Origin: Bradyrhizobium sp. CCGB12
GTDB lineage: Bacteria > Pseudomonadota > Alphaproteobacteria > Rhizobiales > Xanthobacteraceae
Reading direction: 5' to 3'
Assembly: GCF_024199845.1 (NCBI RefSeq)
Contig: NZ_JANADO010000001.1
Coordinates: 7,192,001-7,256,000, forward strand
Length of the DNA stretch: 64,000 nucleotides
In this document: piece after piece, positions 45,013 through 55,639 of the stretch
Position numbering within the stretch: the stretch's first letter is position 1
Layout: every line of letters starts with the position of its first letter
Position numbers and translations under genes: made by a program
The notes under the pieces: generated by a model
The model's input: the letters and a program-made list of their open reading frames with translations, nothing else
Database searches by the model: none
What the model was told of the DNA's origin: nothing

Positions 45013-45870
45013 CTACCCGCCCACGAGGCTCATCACAAACCTGCTGCCGACAATGAACAGATAGCACCCGAACGCCATCTCCAGCGTCCGCTTCGACATC
45101 GCGTGCGCGGCTTTCACGCCGAGCGGCGCGGTGACGAGGCTCATCGGCATCACCAGCACGGCGCCGATCAGTGAGACGTAGCCGAGCGCGAAGGGGACTT
45201 GCAGGGCTGCTACGGCCGGATAGGTCGCCGCCGCCGGCCAGCCGGCATAGACGTAGCCGAGCGCGCCGGGGATCGAGATCAGCACGGCGAGCGCCGATGA
45301 GGTCGCGACCGCCTGGTGGATCGGCCGGCCGTAAAAGGTCATCAGCAGGTTCGAGAACAATCCGCCGCCGATGCCCATCAGCGTCGACAGAATTCCGACG
45401 CAGAAGCCGTAGACGCGCATCAAGGGCCCTTTCGGCAGATCATCGCCGAGCTTCCAGGTCTCGCGCGCGGAGATCAGCCGCACAGCCGCTGACCAGGCGA
45501 CAGCGACGAACACGATCTTGAACAGTCGCTCCGGCGCGTGGCGTGCGATCACACTGCCGGCGGCGACGCCGATCACGATCGGCAGCCACCACGCGCGCAG
45601 GATGGTCATGTCGACGGCACCGCGCTTGTAATGCGCCTGGAACGAGCGGATCGAGGTTGGAATGATCACCGCGAGCGAGGTGCCGACGCAGAGCGGCATG
45701 CGCACCTCCAGCGGCACGCCGGCAATGCGGAAGCACTCGTAGAAGACAGGCACGAGGATCGCACCGCCGCCGATGCCGAACACGCCTGCGAGAAAGCCGG
45801 AGAGCGCGCCGGTTGCAATCAGCAACAGCGCGAGCTCGAGGATCTCCTTGATATCAAGACCTGCGACCAC
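45013..45870 (-). CDS. TauE/SafE-family sulfite exporter-like protein
   Basis: A 285-residue membrane protein with eight hydrophobic segments. It has the two-fold repeat of the family: GFLAGVFGIGGGAILVPVFYECF and later VGILSTLMGIGGGLFSNLLMTFYG. It is in the inner membrane; substrates proposed for the family include sulfite and organosulfonates, and this one is untested. Divergent from sdhC across a long gap. Confidence 0.9.
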   Translation of the reverse strand: MVAGLDIKEILELALLLIATGALSGFLAGVFGIGGGAILVPVFYECFRIAGVPLEVRMPLCVGTSLAVIIPTSIRSFQAHYKRGAVDMTILRAWWLPIVIGVAAGSVIARHAPERLFKIVFVAVAWSAAVRLISARETWKLGDDLPKGPLMRVYGFCVGILSTLMGIGGGLFSNLLMTFYGRPIHQAVATSSALAVLISIPGALGYVYAGWPAAATYPAVAALQVPFALGYVSLIGAVLVMPMSLVTAPLGVKAAHAMSKRTLEMAFGCYLFIVGSRFVMSLVGG

Positions 45871-46375
45871 CCAGACCTGCCCCCGCGACTGGCCGCAGCT
45901 TCTCCGATACGTGTTTGGAAAGCTGCACGCCGAGCTTTAGGCGATCTGATTCCCGCGGTCGACACACCGCGTCTCGCGGCTGGGGTGGAATGCAGGTTGC
46001 GCATATCCAGACCGGGTCGGTCTCGATCGTCGTGGAAGCAGGTTGGGGCGGACCGAGGGGTTTTGATGGAGACGACTGACCGGCCCACGCCGGTTTGGAC
46101 GACATGGTCCGTTTAGATGCGTTCCAACAGCAATTTCAACGCGCCACGGTCTCGCTCGAAGGATTGAATTTATGTTCTATTCTTCGTTGGCGGACCGGCG
46201 TCCTGGTATACCAAGCCCCTGATTGGCCTTGTTACATCAACGCTCTAGAGCTGAACCACGGTTCGATTTATGGCGATTTGGTGATTGCGCAGGCGGAATC
46301 GACTCCGTAAATAGAGCCGACCTTTCCGATCCCCGCGCGCCCTCCTGTTGGGCCCGCAATACAACATCAAAGCCC
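45871..46375. other. 505-base gap upstream of sdhC
   Basis: No convincing gene. A 71-codon open frame (46095-46310) has no SD and an unremarkable sequence. The final 200 bases are lower in GC than the flanking genes, and include a perfect 10-bp palindrome GCTCTAGAGC at 46242-46251 and TTGTTACATC nearby; these are candidate parts of the sdh promoter. The last 60 bases before sdhC are pyrimidine-rich. Confidence 0.4.
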
Positions 46376-46774
46376 ATGACCGCACGGATCGAACGACCAC
46401 TCTCGCCACACATGCAGGTGTATCGCTGGACGCTGACGATGGCCATGTCCATCATCCATCGCGCCACCGGTATCGCCCTCTATGTCGGAACCCTGCTGCT
46501 GGTCTGGTGGCTGATCGCGGCAGCCTCCGGCCCCACGGCCTACGCGCACGTCCAGGCCTTCACCGGCAGCATCATTGGACGGCTGATCGTGTTCGGCTAC
46601 ACCTGGGCCTTGATGCACCATATGCTCAGCGGCATTCGGCATTTCGTCTGGGATCTCGGCTTCGGCTTCAAGGCCAATGAGCGCGAAGCGCTGACCTGGG
46701 GCGCCCTGATCGGCGGCATCGTGCTGACGGTGCTGATCTGGATCATCGCCTATGCGAACGGAGGCGGCCGATGA
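46376..46774 (+). CDS. sdhC: Succinate dehydrogenase cytochrome b556 subunit
   Basis: A 132-residue membrane anchor of complex II with three transmembrane helices. PLSPHMQVYRWTLTMAMSIIHRATGIALY holds the quinone-binding serine/arginine motif (SIxHRxTG) and HHMLSGIRHFVWDLG the heme-ligating histidine. The open frame extends upstream, but ATG 46376 gives the family N-terminus (TARIERPLSPH). The stop overlaps the sdhD start by four bases. Confidence 0.97.
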   Translation: MTARIERPLSPHMQVYRWTLTMAMSIIHRATGIALYVGTLLLVWWLIAAASGPTAYAHVQAFTGSIIGRLIVFGYTWALMHHMLSGIRHFVWDLGFGFKANEREALTWGALIGGIVLTVLIWIIAYANGGGR

Positions 46775-47175
46775 GCGCACCCGATACGCCGAAGCGCAGC
46801 ATGCGCACCCCGCTCGGCCGCGTCCGCAATCTCGGCGCCGCGCATTCCGGCACGTCCGATTTCTGGCGCCAGCGCATCACCGGCGTCGCCATGACGCTGC
46901 TGATGATCCCGGCGCTGGTGATCATCATGATGCTGCTCGGCCGCAACCAGGTCTACGCTGCGCAGACTCTGAGCTCCATCCCCGTCGCAGTGATCCTGCT
47001 CCTCTTCATCTTCGCCAGCACCTGGCACATGAAGATCGGCATGCAGGTCGTGATCGAGGACTATATCCACAACGAGAAGCTGAAGCTCGTCTCGATCATG
47101 CTCAACAACTTCTTCTCGATCGCGGTGGCACTCGCCTCGACCTATGCGATCCTGAAACTGTCATCCGGAGTGTAA
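46771..47175 (+). CDS. sdhD: Succinate dehydrogenase membrane anchor subunit
   Basis: A 134-residue second anchor subunit with three transmembrane helices. [27 protein letters not shown] and [25 protein letters not shown] are family landmarks, the latter with the heme-ligand histidine region. It overlaps sdhC by 4 bases (ATGA) and ends 4 bases before sdhA. Confidence 0.97.
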   Translation: MSAPDTPKRSMRTPLGRVRNLGAAHSGTSDFWRQRITGVAMTLLMIPALVIIMMLLGRNQVYAAQTLSSIPVAVILLLFIFASTWHMKIGMQVVIEDYIHNEKLKLVSIMLNNFFSIAVALASTYAILKLSSGV

Positions 47176-47179
47176 CCCC

Positions 47180-49015
47180 ATGGCCACCACAACGAATGGC
47201 ACGGGCAGCGGCGCTCCCGCCACCAACGGCAAAGCCTACCCGATCGAAGACCACACCTATGACGTCGTCGTCGTCGGTGCCGGCGGCGCGGGCCTGCGCG
47301 CCGTGGTCGGCTGCGGCGAAGCCGGCCTCCGCACCGCCTGCATCACCAAGGTGTTTCCGACCCGCTCGCACACGGTCGCGGCGCAGGGCGGCATCTCCGC
47401 CTCGCTCGGCAACATGCACAAGGACGACTGGCGCTGGCACATGTACGACACCGTGAAGGGGTCGGACTGGCTCGGCGACCAGGACGCGATCGAATACATG
47501 GTGCGCAACGCGCCCGACGCGGTCTACGAGCTCGAACATTGGGGCGTGCCGTTCTCGCGCACCGAGGACGGCAAGATCTACCAGCGTCCGTTCGGCGGCA
47601 TGACCACGGAGTTCGGCAAGGCCCAGGCGCAGCGCACCTGCGCCGCCGCCGACCGCACCGGCCACGCCATGCTGCACACAATGTATGGCCAGTCACTGCG
47701 TCACGCGGCCGAGTTCTTCATCGAGTTCTTCGCCATCGACCTGATCATGGACGACCAGGGCACCTGCCGCGGCGTTATCGCGCTCAAGCTCGACGACGGC
47801 ACGCTGCACCGCTTCCGCGCCCAGACCACGATCCTGGCCACCGGCGGCTATGGCCGCGCCTACGCCTCCTGCACCTCGGCGCACACCTGCACCGGCGACG
47901 GCGGCGGCATGGTGCTGCGCGCCGGCCTGCCGATGCAGGACATGGAGTTCGTGCAGTTCCACCCGACCGGCATCTACGGCTCGGGCTGTCTCGTCACCGA
48001 AGGCGCGCGCGGCGAAGGCGGCTATCTCGTCAACTCCGAGGGCGAGCGCTTCATGGAGCGCTACGCACCGTCGGCGAAGGACCTCGCCTCGCGCGACGTC
48101 GTCTCGCGCGCGATGACCATCGAGATCCGCGAAGGGCGCGGCGTCGGCAAGAAGAAGGACCACATCTTCCTGCATCTCGACCACCTCGATCCCGCGGTGC
48201 TGGCCGAGCGGCTGCCCGGCATCTCGGAATCAGCAAAAATCTTCGCCAATGTCGACGTGACGCGCGAGCCGATCCCGATCGTGCCGACCGTGCACTACAA
48301 CATGGGCGGCATCCCCACGAACTATCACGGCGAGGTGCTGACCAAGAAGGACGGCGACGACAACGCCATCATTCCCGGCCTGATGGCGATCGGCGAAGCC
48401 GCCTGCGTCTCCGTGCATGGCGCCAACCGTCTCGGCTCCAACTCGCTGATCGACCTCGTGGTGTTCGGCCGTGCCGCGGCACTCCGCCTCGCCGAGAAGC
48501 TGACGCCCAACGCCAAGCAGCCGGAGCTGCCGGCGAACTCGGCCGAGCTCGCCCTCGGCCGCCTCGACCATTACCGCTACGCCTCCGGCGGCACGCCGAC
48601 CGCAAAACTGCGCGAAGGCATGCAGCATGTGATGCAGAACAATTGCGCGGTGTTCCGCACCGGCGACATCCTGAGCGAAGGCCAGAACCTGATCGAGAAG
48701 GTCCACAGCGGCATCACCGACATTGCCGTGTCCGACCGCTCGCTGGTGTGGAATTCCGACCTCGTCGAAACGCTTGAGTTCGACAATCTGATCTCGCAGG
48801 CGGTGGTGACGATGGACTCGGCCGCCAACCGCACCGAGAGCCGCGGCGCGCATGCGCGCGAGGACTTCTCCGAGCGTGACGACAAGAACTGGATGAAGCA
48901 CACGCTGGCCTGGCTGGACTCGTCCGGCAAGGTCAAGATCGAGTACCGCCCGGTTCACGACTACACCATGACCAACGACGTGCAGTACATCCCGCCCAAA
49001 GCTCGCGTGTACTGA
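47180..49015 (+). CDS. sdhA: Succinate dehydrogenase flavoprotein subunit
   Basis: A 611-residue FAD-containing catalytic subunit of complex II. The Rossmann motif [21 protein letters not shown] begins near residue 25; [17 protein letters not shown] contains the histidine that attaches FAD covalently; [25 protein letters not shown], the Arg-rich active site and C-terminal [14 protein letters not shown] are standard. ATG 47180 is 4 bases after sdhD. Confidence 0.98.
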   Translation: MATTTNGTGSGAPATNGKAYPIEDHTYDVVVVGAGGAGLRAVVGCGEAGLRTACITKVFPTRSHTVAAQGGISASLGNMHKDDWRWHMYDTVKGSDWLGDQDAIEYMVRNAPDAVYELEHWGVPFSRTEDGKIYQRPFGGMTTEFGKAQAQRTCAAADRTGHAMLHTMYGQSLRHAAEFFIEFFAIDLIMDDQGTCRGVIALKLDDGTLHRFRAQTTILATGGYGRAYASCTSAHTCTGDGGGMVLRAGLPMQDMEFVQFHPTGIYGSGCLVTEGARGEGGYLVNSEGERFMERYAPSAKDLASRDVVSRAMTIEIREGRGVGKKKDHIFLHLDHLDPAVLAERLPGISESAKIFANVDVTREPIPIVPTVHYNMGGIPTNYHGEVLTKKDGDDNAIIPGLMAIGEAACVSVHGANRLGSNSLIDLVVFGRAAALRLAEKLTPNAKQPELPANSAELALGRLDHYRYASGGTPTAKLREGMQHVMQNNCAVFRTGDILSEGQNLIEKVHSGITDIAVSDRSLVWNSDLVETLEFDNLISQAVVTMDSAANRTESRGAHAREDFSERDDKNWMKHTLAWLDSSGKVKIEYRPVHDYTMTNDVQYIPPKARVY

Positions 49016-49039
49016 GCGAACAGCGAAAGCTTTATCGAA

Positions 49040-49822
49040 ATGGTTGAATTCGCACTTCCGAAGAACTCCAAGATCACTGGCGGCAAGACCTGGCCGAAGC
49101 CCGCAGGCGCGACCGAGCTCCGCGAGTTCAAGGTCTATCGCTGGAATCCGGACGACGGCAAGAATCCGAGCGTCGACACCTACTACGTCGACACCCATGA
49201 TTGCGGTCCGATGGTGCTGGACGGCCTGATCTGGATCAAGAACCACATCGATCCGTCGCTGACCTTCCGCCGCTCCTGCCGCGAGGGCGTCTGCGGCTCC
49301 TGCGCGATGAACATCGACGGCCAGAACACGCTGGCCTGCACCCGCTCGATGCACGACGTGAAGGACGGCGCGGTGAAGATCAATCCGCTGCCGCACCAGC
49401 CGGTCGTGAAGGACCTCGTCCCCGACCTCACCAATTTCTATGCGCAGTACGCCTCGGTCGAGCCTTGGCTGAAGACGACCTCGCCGACGCCGCAGAAGGA
49501 ATGGAAGCAGAGCCACGAGGACCGCGAGAAGCTCGACGGCCTCTACGAGTGCATCCTGTGCGCCTGCTGCTCGACCTCCTGCCCGAGCTATTGGTGGAAC
49601 AGCGACCGCTATCTCGGCCCCGCCGCCCTGCTCCAGGCCAACCGCTGGGTGTCAGATTCGCGGGATGAAGCGACCGGCGAACGGCTCGACAATCTCGAGG
49701 ACCCGTTCCGCCTCTATCGCTGCCACACCATCATGAACTGCGCCAAGGCCTGCCCGAAGGGCCTGAACCCCGCGGAAGCCATCGCCGAGCTCAAGCTCAA
49801 GATGGTCGAGCGGCAGATCTAG
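49040..49822 (+). CDS. sdhB: Succinate dehydrogenase iron-sulfur subunit
   Basis: A 260-residue electron-transfer subunit. The [2Fe-2S] ligands lie in [18 protein letters not shown] and LACT; the [4Fe-4S] and [3Fe-4S] ligands are in [17 protein letters not shown] and [17 protein letters not shown]. Last gene of sdhCDAB. The following 188 bases (49823-50010) include a GC-rich segment and the promoter of the kinase gene, with no clear terminator stem that I can confirm. Confidence 0.98.
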   Translation: MVEFALPKNSKITGGKTWPKPAGATELREFKVYRWNPDDGKNPSVDTYYVDTHDCGPMVLDGLIWIKNHIDPSLTFRRSCREGVCGSCAMNIDGQNTLACTRSMHDVKDGAVKINPLPHQPVVKDLVPDLTNFYAQYASVEPWLKTTSPTPQKEWKQSHEDREKLDGLYECILCACCSTSCPSYWWNSDRYLGPAALLQANRWVSDSRDEATGERLDNLEDPFRLYRCHTIMNCAKACPKGLNPAEAIAELKLKMVERQI

Positions 49823-50010
49823 AGGCCATTCGTGCTGCGATCCCCGGCCTGAACGGCCGGGGCATTCTCCGGCGGCCGCCCCAAGCGAAATTTGCTTCCG
49901 CACAGCGCCACGCGTGAAACGGCGAATTACAACCTCCGGTTCCCCTCACAAGCGACTTCCTTCTTAGCGGGAAATTCAGCTAAGCTCCGGTTGGGGGACC
50001 GGGAGCGACC

Positions 50011-52164
50011 GTGCAGGGCGCGCAACGCAATTCGCTAAAACTGTTGCAGTGGATGATGGCGGCATCCCTGGCGCTGCCGATCGCGCTGTTCGTCATTGCC
50101 GCGACGATCTCCTACGCATCGACAAAAGATATCGCCGACCGGGAGATCGAGCGCACGCTCGATGTCGCGCACGAGCACGCGCTCAAGGTGTTCGAGACCA
50201 TCGACCGCAGCCTTGCCGAGCTCAACGAGGTCGTGCGCGGCCTTCCCGACGACACCATCCGCGCGCGGGAGCCGGCGCTGCATCGCCGCCTGAAGCGGCT
50301 GGCCGATACGCTGCCGCAGCTCAAATCGGCCTGGATCTTCGATGCGGATGGAAAGGCGCTGGTCAACAGCCTCGCCTCGCCGCCGCCGGAGCTGGGCTTT
50401 GCGGACCGCGATTACTTCTATGCCCACATCGACCAGGGCATCGGCACGTTCATCGGCGCGGCCCTGACGCCGCGTCCCCCCTATCAGGGCGCGCGCTTCT
50501 TCAGCGTCAGCCGCCGCCGCGACTCCGACGACGGCAGCTTCATCGGCGTGATCCAGGCCTCCGTCCTGCCGGAATATTTCGAGAGCTTTTACGCCAGGAT
50601 CGGCTCCGATCCCGGCAGCTTCTTCGCGATGGGCCGCGCCGATGGCGTGTTGCTCGCGAATTACCCACGGCTCGACCGCGACGTCCGGCTCGATCCGGGT
50701 GGACCTGTCGGCCAGAAGATCGCCGCTAGCCCCGAGCATGGCCTGATGACCATCGCCTGGCCGTCGGACGGGATCGAGCGGCGCATCGGCTATCGGCGTA
50801 TCGCCCAGTATCCGATCTATGTCAGCGCCGGGCTCGAGACCTCGGCGATCCGGGCACGCTGGTTCGCCACCATGGGCCAGCACCTGGTGTTCGGCGTCCC
50901 CGCCACGGCGCTCCTGTTCCTGCTGCTCGCCTTCGCATTCCGCCGCACCCAGCATCTCCAGGCCGAGGCCGCAGCGCGGCGCGAAGCGGAGGACGCGCTC
51001 AGGCACAGCCAGCGCATGGAGGCGCTCGGGCAACTCACCGGCGGCGTCGCCCACGACTTCAACAACCTCCTGACCGTGATCCGCGCGTCCGTCGATCTGT
51101 TGAACCGGCCGCAACTGACCGACGAGCGGCGACAGCGCTACGTCACGGCCATCGCGGATGCGGTCGCACGCGCCGCCAAGCTGACCTCGCAGCTCCTTGC
51201 CTTTGCGCGGCGCCAGACCCTGAAACCGGATGTGTTCGACGTCGGCCAGCGCATGCAGTCGCTGCACGACATGCTCGCCACGCTGCTCGGACCCGCCATC
51301 GAGATCGCGATGCGGCTGCCGACAGATCCCTGCCTCGTCAACGCCGATGCCAGCCAGTTCGAGACAGCGCTGATCAACATGGCGACCAATGCCCGCGACG
51401 CTATGCAGGGCAAGGGCAGGATCACTTTCGAGGTCGAGCCCGTGAAGAACGTTCCTGACGGGCCGGCCCATGTCTCGGGCAGCCAGGTTTCGGCAAAACA
51501 TGGCTTCGTCGGGGTCACCGTCAGCGACACCGGCATCGGCATCCCTGCCGCGCGATTAGGCCGCATCTTCGAGCCGTTCTTCACCACCAAGCAGGTCGGC
51601 CAAGGCACCGGTCTCGGCCTGTCCCAGGTATTCGGCTTCGCCCGGCAATCCGGCGGCGAGGTGACGGTGACGAGCGAGGTCGGGCAAGGCAGCGCCTTCT
51701 CGCTCTATCTCCCGCGCGTGCCGCCGGACCTGCTGCCGCAGCGGCTGGCGCCGAACACGGCGCCGGCGGTGGCCGGCAGCGGCATGTCGGTGCTGGTGGT
51801 CGAGGACAATATCGAGCTCGCCAATTTCGCCGCCGACGGCCTCACCGAGCTCGGCTACAGCATCACGCTGGTCGACAATGCCACCGATGCGCTCGCCGAG
51901 CTCATCGTTGACGCAGATCGTTTCGACGTCGTGTTCTCGGACGTGGTGATGCCGGGGATGACCGGGCTCGACCTGGCGCAGGCGATCCGCGAGCGCGACA
52001 TCGGCGTGCCGGTCGTGCTGACCACGGGCTACAGCCAGGCCCTGTCACAGGAGGGCGCGACCGGCTTCGATCTCGTGCAAAAGCCCTATTCGATCGAAGA
52101 ATTGTCGCGGGTTCTGCACCGGGCCGCGCGGCTGCGGCGCGTCCGGGACGGCGCGGCCGAGTGA
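50011..52164 (+). CDS. Hybrid sensor histidine kinase with receiver domain
   Basis: A 717-residue membrane signalling protein. Transmembrane helices at about 12-34 and 290-310 enclose a periplasmic PDC/Cache-like sensor. Kinase motifs: H-box GGVAHDFNNLLTVIRASVDLL (His near 347), N-box NMATNARDAM, G1 GIGIPAARLGRIFEPFFTTK and G2 GQGTGLGLSQVFGF. A C-terminal receiver (from about 595) has VLVVEDNIELA and the phospho-acceptor aspartate in VVFSDVVMPGMTGLD. The start is a GTG at 50011 with GGGAG before it. No partner regulator is adjacent, so it is an orphan; the ligand is unknown. Confidence 0.92.
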   Translation: MQGAQRNSLKLLQWMMAASLALPIALFVIAATISYASTKDIADREIERTLDVAHEHALKVFETIDRSLAELNEVVRGLPDDTIRAREPALHRRLKRLADTLPQLKSAWIFDADGKALVNSLASPPPELGFADRDYFYAHIDQGIGTFIGAALTPRPPYQGARFFSVSRRRDSDDGSFIGVIQASVLPEYFESFYARIGSDPGSFFAMGRADGVLLANYPRLDRDVRLDPGGPVGQKIAASPEHGLMTIAWPSDGIERRIGYRRIAQYPIYVSAGLETSAIRARWFATMGQHLVFGVPATALLFLLLAFAFRRTQHLQAEAAARREAEDALRHSQRMEALGQLTGGVAHDFNNLLTVIRASVDLLNRPQLTDERRQRYVTAIADAVARAAKLTSQLLAFARRQTLKPDVFDVGQRMQSLHDMLATLLGPAIEIAMRLPTDPCLVNADASQFETALINMATNARDAMQGKGRITFEVEPVKNVPDGPAHVSGSQVSAKHGFVGVTVSDTGIGIPAARLGRIFEPFFTTKQVGQGTGLGLSQVFGFARQSGGEVTVTSEVGQGSAFSLYLPRVPPDLLPQRLAPNTAPAVAGSGMSVLVVEDNIELANFAADGLTELGYSITLVDNATDALAELIVDADRFDVVFSDVVMPGMTGLDLAQAIRERDIGVPVVLTTGYSQALSQEGATGFDLVQKPYSIEELSRVLHRAARLRRVRDGAAE

Positions 52165-52220
52165 TTCGGCGGCCGCCGGAACCAAAGGGAACCGTTTGAT
52201 TTCCTTTGCGTTGTCCGCTC

Positions 52221-54176
52221 ATGCAGAAGCCGGCCGCGAAGCGCGAACAGGGCAGGAAGCCGCCCATCGTCGAGATCACAGGCGAGAACGGCGATGAAGT
52301 GGCAGCGCCGCCGCCTGAGCTGCTCGAGCCCGATCCCGAGCTGTCCCCCGAGGAAGCCGAGCAGGTCCGCAAGGATTATCTGCTGACGCGCTTCTGGATC
52401 AGCGCACGCGGCTTCTGGGGGCGCAAAGGCGACCGCCTGGCCTTGCCGTTCTCGATCGGCCTCGGCGTGCTGATCGTCCTGACCGTCGGCTTCCAGTACG
52501 GCATCAATGTCTGGAATCGCGCGATCTTCGACGCCATCGAAAAGCGTGATGCGACGAGCGTCTTCCATCTCACGGCGGTGTTCTTCCCGCTGGCGATCGG
52601 CAGCATCGTACTCGCCGTCGTGCAGGTGTTCGCGCGCATGGGCATCCAGCGGCGCTGGCGCGCATGGCTGACGGCGAGCGTGCTGACGCGGTGGCTCGCC
52701 AACGGGCGCTACTATCAGCTCAACCTCGTCGGCGGCGATCACGGCAATCCCGAATACCGCATCGCCGAGGACCTGCGCATCGCGACCGACTCGCCGGTCG
52801 ATTTCCTCGCCGGCGTGACCTCCGCGCTGCTGTCGGCAGTGACCTTCATCGTCGTGCTCTGGACCATCGGCGGCGCGCTCACCGTCACGCTCGGCGGCTC
52901 AAGCCTCACCATTCCCGGCTTCCTGGTGATCGCCGCGATCCTCTACGCCGCGATCGCCTCCAGCTCGATCCTGGTGATCGGCCGCCGCTTCGTGCAGGTC
53001 TCCGAGGACAAGAACCAGGCCGAGGCCGATTTCCGCTACACGCTGACGCGCGTGCGCGAGAACGGCGAGAGCATCGCACTGCTCGGCGGCGAAGAGGAGG
53101 AACGCGACGGCATCGATCGCAATTTCACGCGCGTGCTCAGGCAATGGGCGCGGCTCGCCGGGCAGCACATGCGCACCACGCTGGTGTCGCAGGGATCGAG
53201 CCTCGTTGCCCCGGTCGTTCCGCTGCTGCTCTGCGCGCCGAAATTCCTCGACGGCAGCATGACGCTGGGACAGGTGATGCAGGCGGCCTCCGCCTTCACG
53301 ATCGTGCAGAGCGCGTTCGGCTGGCTGGTCGACAATTATCCGCGTCTTGCCGACTGGAACGCCTGCGCACGCCGCATCGCCTCGCTGATGATGTCGCTCG
53401 ATGGCCTCGAGCGCGCCGAGCAGGGCGACGGCCTTGGTCGCATCAAGCGCGGCGAGACCAGCAACGAGGCCATGCTGGAGCTGAACGATCTCTCGGTCAC
53501 GCTCGACGACGGTACCGCCGTGGTCGGCGAGACCGAGGTGGTGATCGAGCCCGGCGAGCGCCTGCTCGTCGCCGGCGAATCCGGCACCGGCAAGAGCACG
53601 CTGGTGCGCGCCATCGCCGGGCTCTGGCCCTGGGGCGGCGGCAGCGTGAATTTCCATCCCGACCGGCGGCTGTTCATGTTGCCGCAGCGGCCCTACGTGC
53701 CCTCGGGATCGCTGCGCCGCGCGGTGGCCTATCCCGGTGCCGAAAACGACTGGACCGTGGAGGAGATCGGCAAGGCCTTGCACAAGGTCGGCCTCGATCA
53801 TCTCAAGGAGAAGATCGAAGAGGAGGGGCCGTGGGACCAGACCCTATCAGGCGGCGAGAAGCAGCGCCTCGCTTTCGCACGGCTGCTGCTGCACAGCCCC
53901 GACATCGTCGTGCTCGACGAGGCCACATCCGCGCTCGACGAGAAGAGCCAGGACAAGATGATGAAGGTCGTCACCCATGAGCTGCCCAAGGCGACCATCG
54001 TCAGCGTCGCGCACCGCGCCGAGCTGGAGGCTTTCCACAGCCGCAAGATCGTGCTGGAGCGCCGCAAGGGCGGCGCCAAGCTGGTCAGCGACATCGACCT
54101 GATCCCGCGCAAGGGCAAGCGCAAGCTGCTCGGCCGCTTCCTGCGCCAGCGCAAGGCGGCGGCGAAGGCGGCATGA
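52221..54176 (+). CDS. ABC transporter fused membrane/ATPase (SbmA/BacA-ABCD type)
   Basis: A 651-residue half-transporter. The membrane domain is of the ABC6TM/SbmA-BacA-related type (NVWNRAIFDAIEKRDATSVFHL, RRWRAWLTASVLTRWLANGRYYQL), and the C-terminal ATPase has Walker A AGESGTGKSTLVRAIAGL (near 452), signature LSGGEKQRLAFARLLL (near 543) and Walker B DIVVLDEATSALD. It likely dimerises at the inner membrane; the cargo (lipid, fatty acyl or peptide) is unknown. ATG 52221 is preferred over TTG 52206. A family A repeat follows. Confidence 0.9.
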   Translation: MQKPAAKREQGRKPPIVEITGENGDEVAAPPPELLEPDPELSPEEAEQVRKDYLLTRFWISARGFWGRKGDRLALPFSIGLGVLIVLTVGFQYGINVWNRAIFDAIEKRDATSVFHLTAVFFPLAIGSIVLAVVQVFARMGIQRRWRAWLTASVLTRWLANGRYYQLNLVGGDHGNPEYRIAEDLRIATDSPVDFLAGVTSALLSAVTFIVVLWTIGGALTVTLGGSSLTIPGFLVIAAILYAAIASSSILVIGRRFVQVSEDKNQAEADFRYTLTRVRENGESIALLGGEEEERDGIDRNFTRVLRQWARLAGQHMRTTLVSQGSSLVAPVVPLLLCAPKFLDGSMTLGQVMQAASAFTIVQSAFGWLVDNYPRLADWNACARRIASLMMSLDGLERAEQGDGLGRIKRGETSNEAMLELNDLSVTLDDGTAVVGETEVVIEPGERLLVAGESGTGKSTLVRAIAGLWPWGGGSVNFHPDRRLFMLPQRPYVPSGSLRRAVAYPGAENDWTVEEIGKALHKVGLDHLKEKIEEEGPWDQTLSGGEKQRLAFARLLLHSPDIVVLDEATSALDEKSQDKMMKVVTHELPKATIVSVAHRAELEAFHSRKIVLERRKGGAKLVSDIDLIPRKGKRKLLGRFLRQRKAAAKAA

Positions 54177-54181
54177 AGTCC

Positions 54182-54267
54182 GTAGCCCGGATGGAGCGGA
54201 GCGTGATCCGGGATTCGTGCCGCAAGCGGCGAAGGCCCCGGATTACGCTCCGCTCCATCCGGGCTAC
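54182..54267. repeat. Family A intergenic palindrome (copy 2)
   Basis: GTAGCCCGGATGGAGCGGAGC and GCTCCGCTCCATCCGGGCTAC arms, with inner ATCCGGGATT / CCCCGGATTA and CGCAAGCGGCG. Located in the 129 bases between the ABC transporter and the FkbM gene; its right edge lies 38 bases before that gene's ATG. Confidence 0.9.
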
Positions 54268-54305
54268 ATTCTTTTCCCTCGTTGGAGTCCCCGACAAAAC
54301 CGGCT

Positions 54306-55163
54306 ATGCATGCGCCGCCTGCAACGAGGACCGCCTGCTTGACGACCGACAATGTCCCTTCGTCCGCGCCATTCGGCGCGTTTGCGCCGAATGCGGCGCA
54401 GGCCGCGATCATCAGCCTCGCGACACGATCGGGGCTGAAGCGCGGCGCGTTCCGGCCCTGGCTGTCGCGGCTGGTCAATTTGCTGCGCGGCGGCCCCGTC
54501 GATGTGCATTATCAGGGCGCCTCGTTCCGCTTCTACCACCAGGGCAGCGCGACCGAGCGCGGCGCGCTGTTCAATCCCGACTACAATCTCGACGAGCTCG
54601 ACTTCCTGCGGCAGCATACCCCGGCGGGCGGCGTGTTCGTCGATGTCGGCGCCAACGTCGGCACTTTTGCGCTGGTGATGGCGCGGCAGGTCGGCACCAC
54701 AGGCAAGGTCGTTGCGATCGAGCCTCATCCGCTGACGTTCGCGCGGCTGGTCTTCAATCACACCGCATCGCATGCGACGCAGGTGCGGCTGGTGCAGGCC
54801 GCCGCCGGCGACGACGACGGCGAGCTGATGATCGAGAGCGGCGGCGGCAATCTCGGCGCGACGCACGTCGTCACGGGCTCTGCGAGCGCCGATGCGATCA
54901 GGGTCCCGTCGCTGCGGCTGACGCGCATTCTCGACGAGGCCGGCGTTGCCAACGTCGACGCGCTCAAGATCGATGTCGAGGGTTTCGAAGACCGCGTGCT
55001 GATCGGCTTCTTCCGCGACGCACCGCCATCGCTGTGGCCGCGCGCGGTGGTGATCGAGCACCTGTCACAAAACGATTGGCAGCAGGATTGTATTGCCGAC
55101 ATGGTCGGGCGCGGCTTTGCCATCGCGCGCAAGACGCGGAGCAATACGTTCCTGTCGCGCTGA
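54306..55163 (+). CDS. FkbM-family methyltransferase
   Basis: A 285-residue SAM-dependent methyltransferase. The GxG nucleotide motif FVDVGANVGTFALVMAR (near 112), VVAIEPHPLTFARL and LKIDVEGFEDRVLIGFF are the FkbM hallmarks; the N-terminal third is less conserved. Such enzymes modify sugars or lipids in surface polysaccharide and natural-product loci. ATG 54306 (MHAPPATR) is chosen; TTG 54282 is also in frame. Follows a repeat and precedes the VOC gene by 24 bases, so they may be co-transcribed. Confidence 0.85.
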   Translation: MHAPPATRTACLTTDNVPSSAPFGAFAPNAAQAAIISLATRSGLKRGAFRPWLSRLVNLLRGGPVDVHYQGASFRFYHQGSATERGALFNPDYNLDELDFLRQHTPAGGVFVDVGANVGTFALVMARQVGTTGKVVAIEPHPLTFARLVFNHTASHATQVRLVQAAAGDDDGELMIESGGGNLGATHVVTGSASADAIRVPSLRLTRILDEAGVANVDALKIDVEGFEDRVLIGFFRDAPPSLWPRAVVIEHLSQNDWQQDCIADMVGRGFAIARKTRSNTFLSR

Positions 55164-55187
55164 CGACGACGAACCACGGAGGTTGTA

Positions 55188-55574
55188 ATGATCGATCATT
55201 TGGGTTTCTCCGTCTCCGACTATGAGCGCGCGAAAGCGTTCTACACCAAGGCGCTGGCGCCGCTCGGCTACGGCCTGATCATGGAAGTGACGGCGGAGCA
55301 GACCGGCCACGCTGCGGCCGCCGGTTTCGGCGCCGACGGCAAGCCGGATTTCTGGTTCGGCGCCGAAGGCGTCATGAACAAGCCGGTGCACATCGCGATC
55401 ACGGCCAAGGACCGCGCCACGGTGGACGCCTTCTACAAAGCGGCGATCGCGGCCGGCGGCCGCGACAACGGCCCGCCCGGCATCCGCCCGCATTACCACG
55501 CGAACTATTATGGCGCCTTCGTGCGCGATCCTGACGGGCACAATATCGAGGCCGTCTGTCACGCACCGGAATAG
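55188..55574 (+). CDS. VOC-family (glyoxalase-like) protein
   Basis: A 128-residue metal-binding beta-alpha-beta-beta-beta protein. The two halves MIDHLGFSVSDYERAKAFYTKALAPLGY and FWFGAEGVMNKPVHIAITAKDRATVDAFYKAAIAAGG with HANYYGAFVRDPDGHNIEAVC match the glyoxalase/bleomycin-resistance superfamily; the metal ligands would be His4, His near 68 and Glu near 123. The activity is not deducible. ATG 55188 has GGAGGT nearby. Confidence 0.9.
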   Translation: MIDHLGFSVSDYERAKAFYTKALAPLGYGLIMEVTAEQTGHAAAAGFGADGKPDFWFGAEGVMNKPVHIAITAKDRATVDAFYKAAIAAGGRDNGPPGIRPHYHANYYGAFVRDPDGHNIEAVCHAPE

Positions 55575-55639
55575 ACGGGTTCCGGCAGGAACCTCGTTCC
55601 AGGCAGGCCGTTATCGTCTCTTGCAACAAGGAGCACGAT